From Akebia trifoliata (taxonomy: Eukaryota > Streptophyta > Magnoliopsida > Ranunculales > Lardizabalaceae): DNA of 64,000 nt. Shown here one piece after another: positions 32,333 to 46,227 of this stretch. Below the pieces are notes generated by a model. It was not told where the DNA came from and did not search any database. It was given only the letters and a program-made list of their open reading frames with translations. Position 1 is the stretch's first letter. Each line of letters starts with the position of its first letter. Position numbers and translations under genes: made by a program. Location: the NCBI GenBank assembly GCA_017979445.1, contig CM030713.1:23977163-24041162 (forward strand). Reading direction: 5' to 3'.

Positions 32333-34766
32333 TATGTATATATATAGGTTGGGGATATAAAGTAGAAAATAAATGTGAAAGAAAATAACTTTTGAAGAAA
32401 GTAATTTTTAGAAAGTATAAAGAAGTTTCATTTTGTTTTTTAAAATATAAAAATTTTTATTTTTTCGACTTTCAAAGTTAAAGGTTACTTTTTGTTAATT
32501 AAATTTATTCTAAGGGTTCATAGATTATGCTTTGAAATCATCTCTCTATTGAAAAACAAAGAAAGTGGCCAAACCTCTGTCTAAACCACCAGAACATTGG
32601 AATAACCAACAACTGGATGATACGCAGCACCTTAAAATATTGATGCTAAAAGAAATTTTAGAGAACAAGTTAACCCATAACATCAAATTACTTGAGAAGG
32701 GGAGACAGAAAGTTACACAAATGCAATTGAGATAATCAAATTCTATGATTGACCATCAAATTGACTAAGGAAAGGTTTCTGTCGAAAATATTATATATAT
32801 CAATTGAAATTTGAGACAAGTAAATACCCCAACTTAGGGGTGTGCCCATGTAAATAGAAATATAGAGAGGATCTTTATAAATTATCCCTCCTTAAATATT
32901 TGATGTCAAGAAGACAATAATACAGATATAAAGGGAGCCTTTAAAATTTGAATAACAATTGGAAATGGATTTTGCGAAATTCTCTTAATTCTAAGATATG
33001 AAGATCGGTTGAAGATGGTCTAAGAGAGATTTAAAACTTGGACGAGCCTAAGTCAAGCCAAGAGAGCCAGCATTGACTCAGGAGATCCAACAAGAACTCG
33101 AGGGAGGTTTAAAACTCGGGAGAGTCCAAGTTAACTTGGGAGAGCTAATGAAAGCTTGAGAGGTTTAACACTTAGAGATTACTGAACGAAATTCGATATT
33201 TTTGTTCAAATCCGAATCTAAATACAATTCAGATCTTACTAAGTAAAACCATATCCAAATCACTTTGCTTTCACTTAATCTGGATCTAGATCTGACTTGA
33301 ACCAAAGTGTTTGATTCGGGTCGAGTCATGTTGGATAATTCTGGGTCATTTGTCTTGAAAATGATATTTTAAAAAGTCTAATACTTTCTAGAGCAATATT
33401 GCATTTGGATCTAGTTGGATATAGGGATAGATCCGTATCCGACCCGGATGAAGGGACATCAAACACATTCAACCCATTATTATTTATTCAAATCGACTTT
33501 AAGGGTCCAAAATTGTTAAACTCGAATTTTGGATCGCTCAAATTTTAGATAAAATCTAACCCATTTTATGCCTTAAAAATCTTGTTAGAGACTGAGATGA
33601 CTTGCCAATATCGTTCAAGAACGGTTGAGATATTCAATATGAATCATCTAACACAAAATGTCTTATTTGACGCTCGAGATGATTCGGGTGATATTTTAAA
33701 AATCTTGGCCGATATAATAAAACTCGGTCGGATAAATAATTTTTTGTATTTTTATTAAATTAATTAGTTTTCGTAAGGTTGGGGGTATTAAGAAATAAAG
33801 AAGTGCATTTATAAAAAAGTATCTTCGATAGGGTCCATTAAGTATAAAAGAATATCCTTCTCTCGCATGAGATAATGAGATAGACTCATTCGAGTTATCA
33901 TGGTATATCATTCGTGAATGAGACAAGATTCTTTTTCAAGGTTTAAAGAATAATACATAATTTTTTTAACATTATGTGACTTGATTATATGATCATAATT
34001 TGATCGACAAATAATTCTATTTATCTTGCTTTGGCTAAAGCTGGACCTATATCTGATTGGTCAAATATGTTATATTTTTTTACAATTAACGGTCTTAGAC
34101 CTATGTGAAAAAATGTAATGGTCAATCTATCATGAAGGGCCCCAAAGAGGTGAGTTGGGGGGCGTAAAAGGAAAATCCTTTCTCTTTGAAGAGGCTATCA
34201 CATACCTTGTTCAAGGCTGGAAAGTCTTTCAAGTATGTATCTTAGTTTAATTATTAGGTGTATTTCTTAGGTCATACCTTTGAATCTCTATATGCCCCTC
34301 CACATAAAAGTGGTAATATTTAACTATTGTCACGTGCAGGGTGATTGGTATGCGTGGTCTGTCAAAGAAAAAAAAAAAAAAATAGGTATCCTTAATTCTC
34401 TCATCTCTTGAATCTATTTAGTATTTTCCTGATCAAAGAATAAAATGACCCCTCCCTCGAATCTATAATTTCTCACTTTCTAGTCAAGCAAGTTTATTGT
34501 TCTGGATAGTGAGATAGTATAACAAAAATATATATTTCTAATATAAAATTAAATAAATAATCTGATTTTTTTAAAGAATATCCACCCTGTATTTTTTTTG
34601 ATAAATATGTATATTTATGAAAATGCCTTTGATTAAAATTTATTCAAAATAGAAAAATGACCCTCTATACTTGCGACAACAACATGCATGTGAATTTACA
34701 AAAACACCTTTAATCAAATATATATTAGTTTACACATTCAAACTTAATAATAAATAAATAAATAAA
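32333..34766. other. AT-rich intergenic DNA, nothing recognised
   Basis: No supported gene, RNA or complete element. It has short GGATC-type repeats around 33180-33560 and low-complexity A/T tracts. Confidence 0.5.
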
Positions 34767-34772
34767 GATAAC

Positions 34773-35040
34773 CTCAAGGGATTGGCTCAATGGCAATTTT
34801 AGACCAATTGGCGGTTAATGTTCGTAGGTCGTGAGTTCGATACCTAGCATGAGCATTAACTTCTCAGGGGCCATCCACAAGGGAGCACCCTTACTTACTT
34901 TGTGCATGTGATGTGTGAGCATTGGCGTTCCACGATCCCTGGGACTAGTCTTTGTACAAGACCATGGTTTATGGACTGGGCAAAGTCTAAATAGTGTCCG
35001 ATCTGTTGTCTACAAGATACCTGATTATAAAAAAAAAAGT
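34773..35040 (+). mobile_element. tRNA-derived SINE
   Basis: The head carries RNA polymerase III promoter boxes: A box TGGCTCAATGG (34783-34793) and B box GAGTTCGATACC (34833-34844). A body of about 190 bp (CAAGGGAGCACCC ... GGACTGGGC) follows, with an A-rich tail GATTATAAAAAAAAAAG. Length about 265 bp fits plant SINEs. Target duplications are not clear. Confidence 0.72.
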
Positions 35041-35599
35041 TAAAAAATAAAAAATATCCCTTATCAAATAAATAAAAATAGCCTTTAGTACTCGATACGC
35101 AATCATGCATATATGAATTAATGAAAATACTCCTCATCAAATATCTATTAACTTGTATATTAGAATTACAAATCATCAAATACACATATTTGCATATCAG
35201 AATTAAAAAATTATGTTCCCATCAAAGAAATTATTCAAATTACCAAAATATGTCTTTGTATTTTCTACATTAACTTGTATGTTAGTTTACAATTATACCA
35301 CTCATAGAAAATATATTAACTTAAACATTGAAATTACAAAACTCCATGACCTAAGGACATCTCCAATTTCTTCTAAACTCCATAACCTAACTCATCAAAT
35401 TTGATTCGATGAATAATTGTAAAAAACAGAGATGAAGAGTCGAACCTGATTCTTTCAATTTCTTAAAGATTTTGGAAAATCATGGATCCCTCGTGAGATT
35501 CGTGAGGGAGAAGAGAGAGAGAGTGTATGTGTGTGAGAGAGGGGAAATAATGGGAGGAAAAATTTTGCCACATTAACTTAACGTGTAACTAGCGTATTA

Positions 35600-36190
35600 A
35601 TGGCCAATCCTTAAATAATGTATTACCGACGTTTAAAAAATATTGTTAAGATTATTTTATATATTTAATTAATTTAAATAAAATGACGGATTTAATTACC
35701 AGCAGTAATTAAGAAAACAAATCAATCACCATTAAATCTCTTTTATGTATTTAAATAAATGGACGGAATTAACGACGGTGGCTAAAAAACGTCGTTATTT
35801 CTTTGGTATTACCGTCATTTATAAATCGCCGTTAGTTGCATTTTAATAATTAATAATTACAAAAAAAATATTGACGGAGGAATTACTGACAGTTCAACAT
35901 AAAACGTCATTGTCTCACAGGTATTCTCGGCACAGACAAACCGACGTTAAATCTATTTTATGTATTTAAATAAATTTAAACATTAATCAAGGGAATTAAC
36001 GGTGGTGTTAAAAAAAATGTTGTTATTTCTTTGGTATTATCGGTATTTACTAATCGTCATTAGTTGCATTTTAATAATTAATAAATTTAAAAAAATATTG
36101 AAAGAGGAATTACCGACAGTTCAACATAAAACGTTGTTGTTTTTTTATCGGCAGTGGTGCAAGAAACGCCATTAACCTTCCGCCCTAAAA
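35600..36190. mobile_element. CACTA-like subterminal repeat region
   Basis: Short direct and inverted copies of ACGACGGTGG / AACGTCGTTA / CGCCGTTAG type recur throughout. Two direct copies of a 228-bp unit are visible (GGAATTAAC at 35764 and 35992; TGTATTTAAATAAAT at 35747 and 35961). Such CGTCGTT-rich arrays are typical of the ends of plant CACTA elements, where transposase binds. The terminal CACTACAA sequence and 3-bp duplication were not found, so it is probably a remnant. Confidence 0.5.
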
Positions 36191-36611
36191 ACACACCATT
36201 TTCATAATGCCAATACTACAAAACAATAAGAGGTTTTTATTTTTATTTTTTTTAATGACAAAAATACCTTTTACCCATACTATTTAGAAAAATCATCCCA
36301 AAAACATACAAATTATACACTTAGAATCTTATCTAACATTTTCTAAAATCTTATATTTTTTCTAAAAGACCAAAATACTCCTATTAGGGCATGTTTCCAT
36401 TTCCAAACCAAAATCTTTCAAAATACATGAAAAAATTGTTTTTTAGTGAAAATGTTGCATGTTAAAACCTAGAAAACATCCTCATATTAACAATTCCCAT
36501 CTTGAGATAAAACAGTCATTTCTCTAAAATGAATTCAATCTCACAAAATTAAAAATTCTAAATCTAATGAGACCAAAAATGTTAATTTTTTTTATATTCA
36601 GATGCCAAACA
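36191..36611. other. AT-rich intergenic DNA, nothing recognised
   Basis: No gene or element boundary seen. Confidence 0.5.
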
Positions 36612-36619
36612 GTTACAGA

Positions 36620-37129
36620 TAGGGGTGCAACTTGGTTCGGTTTGACTTCAAATTGGAATCGAACTAATATAGGTCAGTTCCACTAAATAAGAACCAAAAC
36701 CGAACCAAATTCCATTGGAACCAACCCAACCTAAACAGAATTAAAGTCGGTTTGGTTCGGTTCTACGGATTGCCAATATACTATAAATTGTAATTAATAT
36801 TTTTTAATGAAAAAACAAACATAAAATTTCATACAATCAATCACAAATCTATCCATAAAAAGTCATTTGTTTATTCATAAAAAAACACTAATCTATGTCC
36901 TAACTCCTAAAATAATTCATAATATATATATATATAATTACGTAGGGATTCGATTTTTGATTTGATTTGATTCTATACAAGCTTGATCCGAGAATGGAAC
37001 CAAATTGATCGATTCTCCATTTTCGTAATCTAAAATCGAACCGTAACTTATTCCAAATTAAACCAAACCACCCCAAAGTCATCGATTTGGTTCGGTTCTT
37101 AGTTTGAACCAAATCAAGTTGCACCCCTA
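36620..37129. mobile_element. hAT MITE with 8-bp target duplication
   Basis: The left end TAGGGGTGCAACTTGGTTCG and right end AAGTTGCACCCCTA are inverted repeats; GTTACAGA directly flanks both ends (36612-36619 and 37130-37137), an 8-bp duplication as in hAT elements. The interior is rich in GGTTCGGTT / AACCGAACC repeats. 510 bp, no coding capacity. The perfect duplication suggests a fairly young insertion. Confidence 0.9.
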
Positions 37130-37137
37130 GTTACAGA

Positions 37138-39041
37138 TGTGAGGGTATTTTCATAAATTTATATGCTCCAAGCACTAAGAATATTTTTGTAATTTGAATA
37201 TTATATTTGATGAGGTTTAATAAATTAAAATTTATTTTAACAAAAAATTGTTACAAAATTTTTGCATTACGGGAAATGATTTTGCAGAAATTTCCTAGTG
37301 GGTACCACATTTGTTAATTTTTCACCACAAAACATTTGAGTTACAAATGATTTGTAAATGCAAATGAATTGTAGGGCCTACACCTCAAATCAATATATTG
37401 TGTGGGGTTCACCATTCTTAATGTGGCCACAAAAGCATCCAGATAAATCCAGTTACATAAATAGAATTTAGACACACCCCCTCCACGTTTTGGTTTGATC
37501 GTTATAGATACTCCTTTGTTTTCAAATTATGAGGTACCCCTAAACTACAATCTTCTCTTATAGACTAAAAAATGACTTAAATGCCCTTATGTTCATTTAC
37601 CATCAAAATGCCCTTGATTTTCTTTTAATATAAAATAAAAAATAAACAACAAACAAGCAAAAAACGTTCAAAGCTCTTCAACTGGTAAATTATGTTTAAT
37701 CTTATCTTTTAATACATCGTTTTCACCCTTAACTTAATCTTTTGCGATAAACCCAAGACTTTGTATACAAAATTTTATCGTTTTCAATCTTACCCCTATC
37801 TTTTGTGGTAAATCAGTCATTTTTTTAAACAAAAATTTTCACCCTTTATTAGGTCTTAAATTTTGATCTTGCCTTGACTTTTTAAGGTTGAAGTAGATAT
37901 AATCTTCAAGTTGAAGATGAAGGTAAAAAATTTATCGAAGAGATTGAAGATATGGTTTTTAAAATCGGCATTCCATCTCGTCTTGTGCCACATGAATACT
38001 TAGTTGATTCAGATGAGATAAATCATTTATCTCGATTTAAAATTTAATTATTAATATATTATATTCAGAAATTAAAATTTTTTTTTCCTAAAATGTATTC
38101 AATTAGAATATGATCAATAAGAAGATCATATTTTTATTTTTTTCAAAAAAATAATATTTAAAATATTAAAAATTAAACATTTTTTTAATGAAAATCACAT
38201 TAACTCGGATGAATTTTATTAACTCAATCGTCATATTACAACTGAGACAAGACAATGTGAAGCACGATTAGGACATCTTGGTTCCGAATGATTTTCGAAA
38301 CCATGACTGAATATGACTGATTCTTCGTGTAGGTTTAAAGTTTTTATTTTGTTTTATTTCTTTATAAATTTGTAGAGATTTACCAAGCAGGCAGGCCCAT
38401 TTGTTGCATTTTTATTACAAAAACTCTCTTACAGTGTGTAGTTTGTTATTTAACAAACTTTACCATATGAACAAAGTCTATCCTTACTAACATAGTAAGA
38501 TTTCAAATCTTAATAAGGGTCATTGTGCCCATCTGGATAATCCAACTTCATAGTCTTTTAGATTTCATTCAAAAACTCAGATAATTAAAAAAAATCATTT
38601 TTAAACTTGATCCCATTTTGAAATTAAAATTGAAGATGAATTTTTTTTTTTTTTTTTTGAAAAGTTCATAGAAATTTTCTTTTAAAAACCCTTAATATGG
38701 AACGTGGTTTTTTTCTTAAAAATTAAAACTTAGAGTAGTATTCACATATTTTAAAATAATTAAATACAACAAGTATGATTTTAAAGGAAGAATTAAGGGA
38801 ATTACAAGTATTAATAATTTTTTTTTATAAGTTGTGGATGCCATTCTAAGGTTCATTGAGTAACGAACTTAGTTAAGGGAATTGCATATAAGGAAATTTA
38901 GGTCATTTTGTATTAATCTTTGATAAAAGACAGAAGTCAAGAAATCATCGCATCAGATGTCTGAATTCTGATCCCTATGTTTCTGATTACTGTAATATAA
39001 CGACAACATTTTTCCACGCTTCATGTCTGATTGGTACGAAA
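37138..39041. other. intergenic DNA and upstream region of the CAT9-type gene
   Basis: AT-rich with poly-T near 38641. A TATA-like GCATATAAGG at 38884-38893, about 150 bp before the ATG at 39042, is a candidate core promoter; motif only. No other gene seen. Confidence 0.45.
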
Positions 39042-42000
39042 ATGGGAGAGGGGAATAACTACTCAACTTCTTCATCTTCGTCTTCGTCATGGTTATCTAA
39101 TTTATGTTCTTCAGCTCTCAGATCCAAAACCCTAACTCCGTACTCAGCAGACACTCATGTCCGCACCACATCTGGAGAATCTCTGGTTCGTCACCTCGGC
39201 CTCTTCGATATCATTCTTATAGGTATTGGTGCTTCGATCGGTGCTGGTATCTTCGTAGTCACTGGTACTGTTGCTCGTGATGCTGGACCTGGTTAGTCTC
39301 CTCTTTTTCTCTAGCTTTGAATCTCTTTTTTTTTTTTTTTTTTTACTAATTTGATTTTCTTTTTATTTGTTTGTTTGTTTAATCTCTTCCGTGTCAGTTC
39401 TGAAATTTACTTTGAATTTCCTCACTAGATGTGGATTTTGAATCTTTCTTCGGTATCAGTTCTCTAGCTTTGAATCTCTCTCTTTTTTTTTTTTTTTGCT
39501 AATTTGATCCTTTTGTTTGTTTGTTTGTTTAATCTTTTCGGTATCAGTTCTGAAATTTACTTTGAATTTCTTCATTAGATGTAGATTTGAATCTCTTCGG
39601 TATCAGTTCTCTAGCTTTGAATCTCTCATTTTTTTACTAATTTGATCCTCTTTTTGTTTGATAGTTTAATATCTTTGGTATCAGTTCTGAAATTTACGTT
39701 GAATTTCCTCACTTGATGTCAATTTTGATTTCGATATTGTAGCTTGGATCTGTTGGATATCATAATGTTAATTCCGAATTCATTTTCTGTGTTTTCTTCT
39801 CTTAGCATTTAGGGTATGAAATAGTTTCATTCAAGATGTGAAATCACATTTGTTGATCGTGATTTGACTGGAACTTGTACTATCTTTGTTGTGAGTTCTG
39901 AAATTTCATTTCGGTAGCCTCTTCTGTGTCATTTCTGAAAACTAAGTTGATTTTGCGGATCTTATTTCAGTATGTCATAATGTTAAAAAAATTTAAACTT
40001 GTAAAAAAAAAAAAAAAATCATTTTCATTCTCTTTGAATTTAGGGCTTGGAACAGGTCCAGACTAGATGTGGAACTGCATTTGTTGTTTTGGATACGACT
40101 AAATTCATACTAACTACTTTCATTTGACCACAAATACATATGACTTGAAAGTTGAAAATACGTAATTATTTCAGAAACTCTGCAATTTGAATGTTCTCCA
40201 CACTCACCTTTAGATTGGCCCCACAATGTTATTTATCTTCAGCAGACTCAAATATCCCTCTATTACAACCAATTGAATCACTTGAACAATTAGTTTTTAG
40301 ATGAAATACAAGTCAGATAATTATAGCATCCAAGGCTGTTAAGACATACAAAGCATCCAACATAATTCAGATAGCTAGGTTGTAGCTACACAACTCCATA
40401 TCTGTTTGCATGCCAATGTCATAGTCATTTGGGCCTTCCTTTGGCAGGCAAAACTTAATCCTCTATGGTTTCAAATCCATGTAGTGGCTCGCTCATAAAG
40501 ATTTAGTTGGGTGGATGATTTTGTGTCTGATTCAATTGGATACTAAGTCCTCATTTGGATACAAAGTAGAAAGTAATTGTGGGAGAAAGTACTATTTAGA
40601 AAGTAGAAGTCATTTTTCTTTCTTTTTTTAATGTTTAGATTTTTTTACATTTTAAAGCTAACTCAAACAACATTTTTTAACTTTTCAATGCCCCCGTTTT
40701 TTGTTTTGCTTGCTTACTATTTCCTTTTTCTTATTTATATTATATATTATCAATTTAAACAAATATATTATAAATCTAAAGAAAGAGGCTCCGATAACCC
40801 TAGAAAAAAAAATGTAAAATAATCAGTAATATAATAAATAATATATATAGTAATCTTTGACAAACAGGATCAAAAAAACTTTTGAAAGTAAAATAAAGTT
40901 ACTTTTTTAAATGCATCAAAACACGCTAATTATCCTTACAAAGCAAGTGAACACATATGATTCAATTGATGGTAAATGAGGTCATTTGTCTCTTCTAAAG
41001 ATATAACATAGTGGCTCTCGAAGGGAGAATTTGTAATGAAATCGATAAAGTTGTGCATGAACAGAATTTTATGAACTGCCGGGGAGAATGTGTAAATGGC
41101 ACCTACATTTGGGGTTTGCCAGTAAAAAGCTCAATTAAGAAGGAAAAGGTGTGGAATGCCCTAATACCTTTCTGCTGGTCAGGCAGTTTGAAACAGTGTT
41201 ATAAGCATCTTCAAGTCTTAGGGGCAATTTGGGCTTTTTTTTTTCTTTAATGAAAAATTGGGGTGAAATGTGCAGACTGAAAACTAGGGTCGAAGAAATG
41301 TTTCCCCAAAAATCTAACTGATCTCTTTTATTGTGCCACTTCACATATTTAGGACCCACTACCATATCAAAATCATTTATATTACACTTCATCCAAATCT
41401 GCCCCCCATTCCAAGCATCTGAACCCACTAAAACGGTAAGGAAACATTGGATCTTGGATTCTACCGCTATATTTTATTCCATCTTCAAGTTTATTTTCTA
41501 TTCATTTATGTTTCTTATCTATTATTTGATTGTTACCATGCAGGGGTCACAATCAGTTTTATTCTCGCTGGAGCAGCATGTGTGCTTAATGCATTGTGTT
41601 ACGCCGAGTTGGCTTCTCGTTTTCCTGCCGTTGTTGGGGGAGCATACTTGTATTCATACACGGCTTTCAATGAGATCACTGCTTTCCTTGTTTTCACACA
41701 GTTGATGCTTGACTACCATATTGGGGCAGCTAGCATAGCCCGAAGCTTAGCAAGCTATCTAGTGACGGTACTAGAGCTTTTTCCATTTTTCAAGGGTAAC
41801 ATTCCAAGGTGGATTGGACATGGGGGCATTGAGTTCTTTGGAGGAACTCTATCAATTAATATATTAGCGCCAATTCTTCTCACGTTGTTGACAATTATTC
41901 TATGTCGAGGTGTTGGAGAATCATCAGCCGTGAATTCAATCATGACTGTAACAAAGGTGGCATTTTTATTCTAGAATGTCTTATCATACCTATTAGTGTT

Positions 42001-45000
42001 ATTAAGTTGGTTGCTGTTAAACATGGTTGGGGAAGAAGTTTAAGGAACCTGTCATGTGGAACATAAGGATAGTCTACCGATAGTATCGAACATGTGCCGT
42101 AGTGTCGGGTCCACCACCATTCATGAATATGATTATATGGACATAACTATTTTGGTGTAAGAGGTCTCCTTGGTGGGCTCAACCCCATTATGTTTGCTTT
42201 GTACTATATTGCCACTGGAGCTGTCCTTAATTATGAGGCATAACTGCATTGTGTGTGAAGTGTGCATATCCTTGTGAACTCTTTTGTTGGTTAATAAGCT
42301 AATCTTTGAATTAACTGACCTTGCCACAATGCCATAAGAATTATATGCTCAGCAATGAAACTGAGTCCTATAATCTCTCTGACAGTATGGAAGATTCTTA
42401 GGGAGCCTATTCTCTCCTCAAAATCCCAACAAATAGTGCTACTAGATTTGCCTTGAACCATGATTTTGTTTAGTAATGAAGAAGACCTAGGGCTCCAAAT
42501 TTTTTTGGAGTCGTATCCTCACTCTCACCCACGTAAACAAGAATAATTATCCCTTGACCAATCCCCTATCATAGCTTTGCATTTAATCACTGTGTAGTCA
42601 AGACTTCTCTAGCTTACCCTCTTATTAGACCGTTGTAGTGCTCTGAAACCTCATAAGTGACCTATTGATCTTCAAATTTTATGTCTTGTCAACATCATTC
42701 TTTCAAGACCAGCATAGAAACAATAAAATGTTTTGTCACATGAAACTGATACGACAACAATTGTGTTGCAGGTAATCATCGTCCTTGTCGTCATTGCTGT
42801 TGGAGCTTTTGAGGTTGATGTATCTAACTGGTCTCCTTTTGCTCCAAATGGTTTTAAAACAATTGTGACTGGAGCAACTGTAGCATTTTTTGCATATGTT
42901 GGGTTTGATGCCGTGGCTAATTCAGCTGAAGAATCTAAAAGACCTCAGGTATGTCAACATGAGAATGACCTAATCCCTTTTTGTGCTGAGTGCCCATGAT
43001 CTAATCTCTTTCATCCATTGTTTTTCCTTCAACATTGCAGAGAGATTTGCCGATAGGTATTATTGGAAGCCTTGTCATTTGTGCAATATTATATGTTGGT
43101 GTCTGCCTAGTAATTACTGGAATGGTACCGTACCAATTACTTGGTGAAGATGCTCCTCTGGCTGATGCATTTACATCCAAAGGCTTGAAGTATGTTTCCA
43201 TTTTGATCAGCATAGGTGCTGTTGCTGGACTTACGACAACCCTTCTGGTTGGTTTATATGTTCAGGTGAATCACTTAGTAACTATTGTGTTTGATTTTCC
43301 ATCAACATATAATGTGTCATTTACTTAATGAAGTAGTGTTTCTCTTGAGCAGTCCCGGTTGTATCTTGGGCTTGGAAGGGATGGTTTACTACCTTCATTA
43401 TTTGCAAAAGTACACCCCACACGTCATACTCCCATCCATTCTCAGGTTTGGGTTGGTGTTGTTGCTGGCATATTGGCAGGGCTTTTTAATGTGCACATAC
43501 TCTCACACATTCTTTCTGTTGGCTCATTGGTACGGTGTTGTCCAACTCTTCTCTGGAATGTGCTAAGATTGTTCTTTAATTTTATTTTAGGGTAAATTAC
43601 ACTTTGACCCCCTGTTGTTTGGCATAATTCCATATTGACCCCCAACATTTTCACAATTGCACCTACCTCCCCTTTCACAGACAATGTTAAGGTTTAATTG
43701 TTACTTTAATATTTTACCTCTTATCTTTTTTTTTATTAAAAAAAATTTAATTTCAAACCTACAAGAATGTTCCCATCTAAGCATTCACACTCTCACGCGT
43801 GAATCCATTTTTTCACAACGATATTCTTATTTATAAAAAAGAATAAAATTTTAAAATGGGTAAAATGATCTTTATAAAATGTTTTAAAAAAATCATTTTT
43901 TAACTATTTGGTCAACCGTAAATAGACGAAAGGGAGGTAAGTGTGCCTGTTAGATAACTATGGGGAGTAAGTGCAATTGTCAAAACATTAGGGGGTCAAC
44001 ATAGAATTATGCCTAACCATAGGGGATGAAAGCGTAATTTACCCTTTATTTTATATGGTTTTGGACCTTATGCATGGTATTCAGACGCACTATTGTGCTC
44101 AAGCATTTGGTGGTAATGGGTTATATCATATGGACTTTGTAGAGACATTTACTTGGTTGTTTTGCAGACAGGCTATTCTGTTGTTGCGGCCTGTGTCGTA
44201 GCCCTTCGTTGGGAGGATAAGGCAGCAAGTCAAGTTTCTACAAAGAGGATCTCAAAGTGGATCGAAGGTGTCATTTGCCTTGCCACAGTTGCTTGCTGTG
44301 GATTTGTTGCTGGACTTTGCTATCGTTTTAATGCTTCATATATCTTTGTGGTAGTTGTTGTACTGATTGCAATACTTGCTGCTATTGCTCTTCATTATCG
44401 TCAAGTGAGTACCATTCTATACTATCAATACTAGATCTGGATGTTAATTTTCATTACTTCCATCATGCAAGTTTTGTTCCATTACATTACCTACTTCACA
44501 AACCTTTTCAGTTTTGAGTTACTGAATCTATATATGTATGTATTTATACTAAGCACAATGCGTTGATGTTATTTAAGTGAAACGTGGAATTGAAAATAAT
44601 TTCCAGGGGAAATTAGAAAAGGTTCTTCAAGGGGATCAACCTCCTAAACAATTACTTCAAGGGTGATGGGCCTCCAAATTAAAATCTCTCTTCATTCATG
44701 CTAAACTGTCCATTATAACAAGATTAATAGAATTGAGCATCCGATATCCTACCTTTAAAGACTCACTTAGTACATAAACTATATCAGACATTAATCACTT
44801 ACAAAATTTATTGAGGCACTGTATGGAAACTTAGAAATTTGCTACAAAACACTATCAAATTTATCTAGAAAAAATTATGCAACCCAAAACTCTATGATAA
44901 GCAGTACCAAACATATTGTTGACATGAAAAAGTCAACCAATGAAAATTTGAAGTTGAGACTCCAAGCTTGATCAAACTCCATAGGACCCACGATAAACGT

Positions 45001-45902
45001 TGGAATCTTCTATTAATCCGTAAAAGGCGTTCGGGGTGGTCAGATTTGTTATGGTAAGAGACCAAAATTTTCAGAATTAAACCCTTTTTTTATAACTACC
45101 AAATTAATCTACCATTTGTTTGGTTCTATATCAGAGCTTTGAGCGTGTGTCAAGATCGATTTCTCTACTTAAATTGGTCGATGTCCACATGAGCAAAGTT
45201 GATAAAATTTCGAAGCATCTCTTCTGTTTGGTTCTAAATAGACATTGAGTAACATATATGGAAAAAGACTCATGCTAGGGTGCGAGTGCAAACTTTTATA
45301 TCCTTGGGAGGAAGTAAATTGCATAAATTGGGCTTCGTAAAAGTAGCATTGTTGAGTAGTCAAGGAATTAGTATTTTCCTGCAGAGTGTATCTTTCAACT
45401 GGATTCACACATATTATCCAAACCTTTGCATGAACCATGCATAATTGTCTACGTTTTAGTTCTCCCACTGTTTCCTTTATCTAAACAGTCTCCTTTTTCA
45501 TAATTTAATTCAGGTCTCTGCGGATCCATCAGGGTTTTCTTGTCCAGGAGTTCCTGCTGTGCCGGCCATTTCTATCTTCTTCAACATCTTCTTGTTTGCT
45601 CAGGTTTGCCTCCTATACATCCTCCCTAGAACACCTGTAACTTTTGCCAAATCGACTAAAAAAGAAAAGTGATTCAAAATTTCAAATAAAATGGAAAATA
45701 TATCTCTAACCTTAAACACAAATCCCATTCATTGTTCTCCTTGCAGCTACACCATGAAGCATGGATAAGGTTTGTTGTCCTCAGCATCATCTCAGTTGGT
45801 ATCTATGCATTTTATGGCCAGTATCATGCCTGCCCGGTAAGTTCAAATGAGACTATTGTTTATCAGAGGGCACCTGTAGAAGAAACTTTTAGTTACCAAT
45901 GA
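39042..45902 (+). CDS. CAT9: cationic amino acid transporter, CAT9 type
   Basis: Eight exons: 39042-39291, 41544-41956, 42772-42948, 43041-43265, 43353-43529, 44168-44404, 45514-45603, 45747-45902; all phases fit, 574 codons plus TGA. An APC-superfamily membrane carrier with about 14 helices that moves amino acids across an internal or plasma membrane. Signature blocks: SWLSNLCSSALRSK at the cytosolic N-terminus, IGIGASIGAGIFVVTGTVAR, ALCYAELASRFPAVVGGAYL, QLMLDYHIGAASIARSLASY, VGFDAVANSAEESKRPQRDL, SILISIGAVAGLTTTLLVGL, GLGRDGLLPSLFAKVHP and FSCPGVPAVPAISIFFNIF. The length is close to Arabidopsis CAT9. The last exon reads through an apparent GTAAGT at 45838; the extension ending YQRAPVEETFSYQ matches the family's C-terminus, so no splice is used there. 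Intron 1 is 2.25 kb; intron 5 holds a Mutator-like MITE. It converges with the minus-strand gene at 47.4 kb. No damage seen. Confidence 0.95.
43590..44044. mobile_element. Mutator-like MITE with 9-bp target duplication
   Basis: The inverted ends GGGTAAATTACACTTTGACC and GTAATTTACCC border 455 bp, flanked on both sides by TTTATTTTA (43581-43589 and 44045-44053), a 9-bp duplication as made by Mutator-like transposases. Inner arms such as GGGAGGTAAGTG also pair. Lies in intron 5 of the CAT9-type gene (43530-44167). Confidence 0.9.
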
Positions 45903-46227
45903 TGCTTAGGAATGATTTATATGCCCACTTGATTGAAGTTTTGTTATATTGTTGTGGCATTGGTTCATAATGTATGGTCTTGTGTTTCTTGAAGTCAGTG
46001 TAGGACAGTCATATTCTTGTATTATATATACATGGTTTCCTTTAATTGGGGGTTTTATGTCAGAAATGATTACTACATTGGCCACGTAGAGATGTTGATG
46101 ATAGAAATATAGGTAAAAAATCTTGCCCTCATTTCCTTTGTTTGGCTTCCCACAATGACTAGCCATGTTGTGAACCTTCAAGGTATGGCATTGGCAACTA
46201 GATGTGCTTCTTTTTCTTGATGATTGA
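45903..46227. other. 3' flank of the CAT9-type gene
   Basis: Presumed 3' UTR and spacer. No clear polyadenylation signal stands out and no other feature is seen. Confidence 0.45.

Noticed and set aside
34783..34845. A tRNA gene
   Set aside because: A and B boxes are present but the sequence does not fold into a cloverleaf with a clear anticodon arm and acceptor stem; body and A-rich tail fit a SINE.
45835..45845. Splice donor GTAAGT after the YHACP codons in the last CAT9 exon
   Set aside because: Reading through gives a short C-terminus containing YQRAP, as in Arabidopsis CAT9, and a stop at 45900; no following exon is needed.
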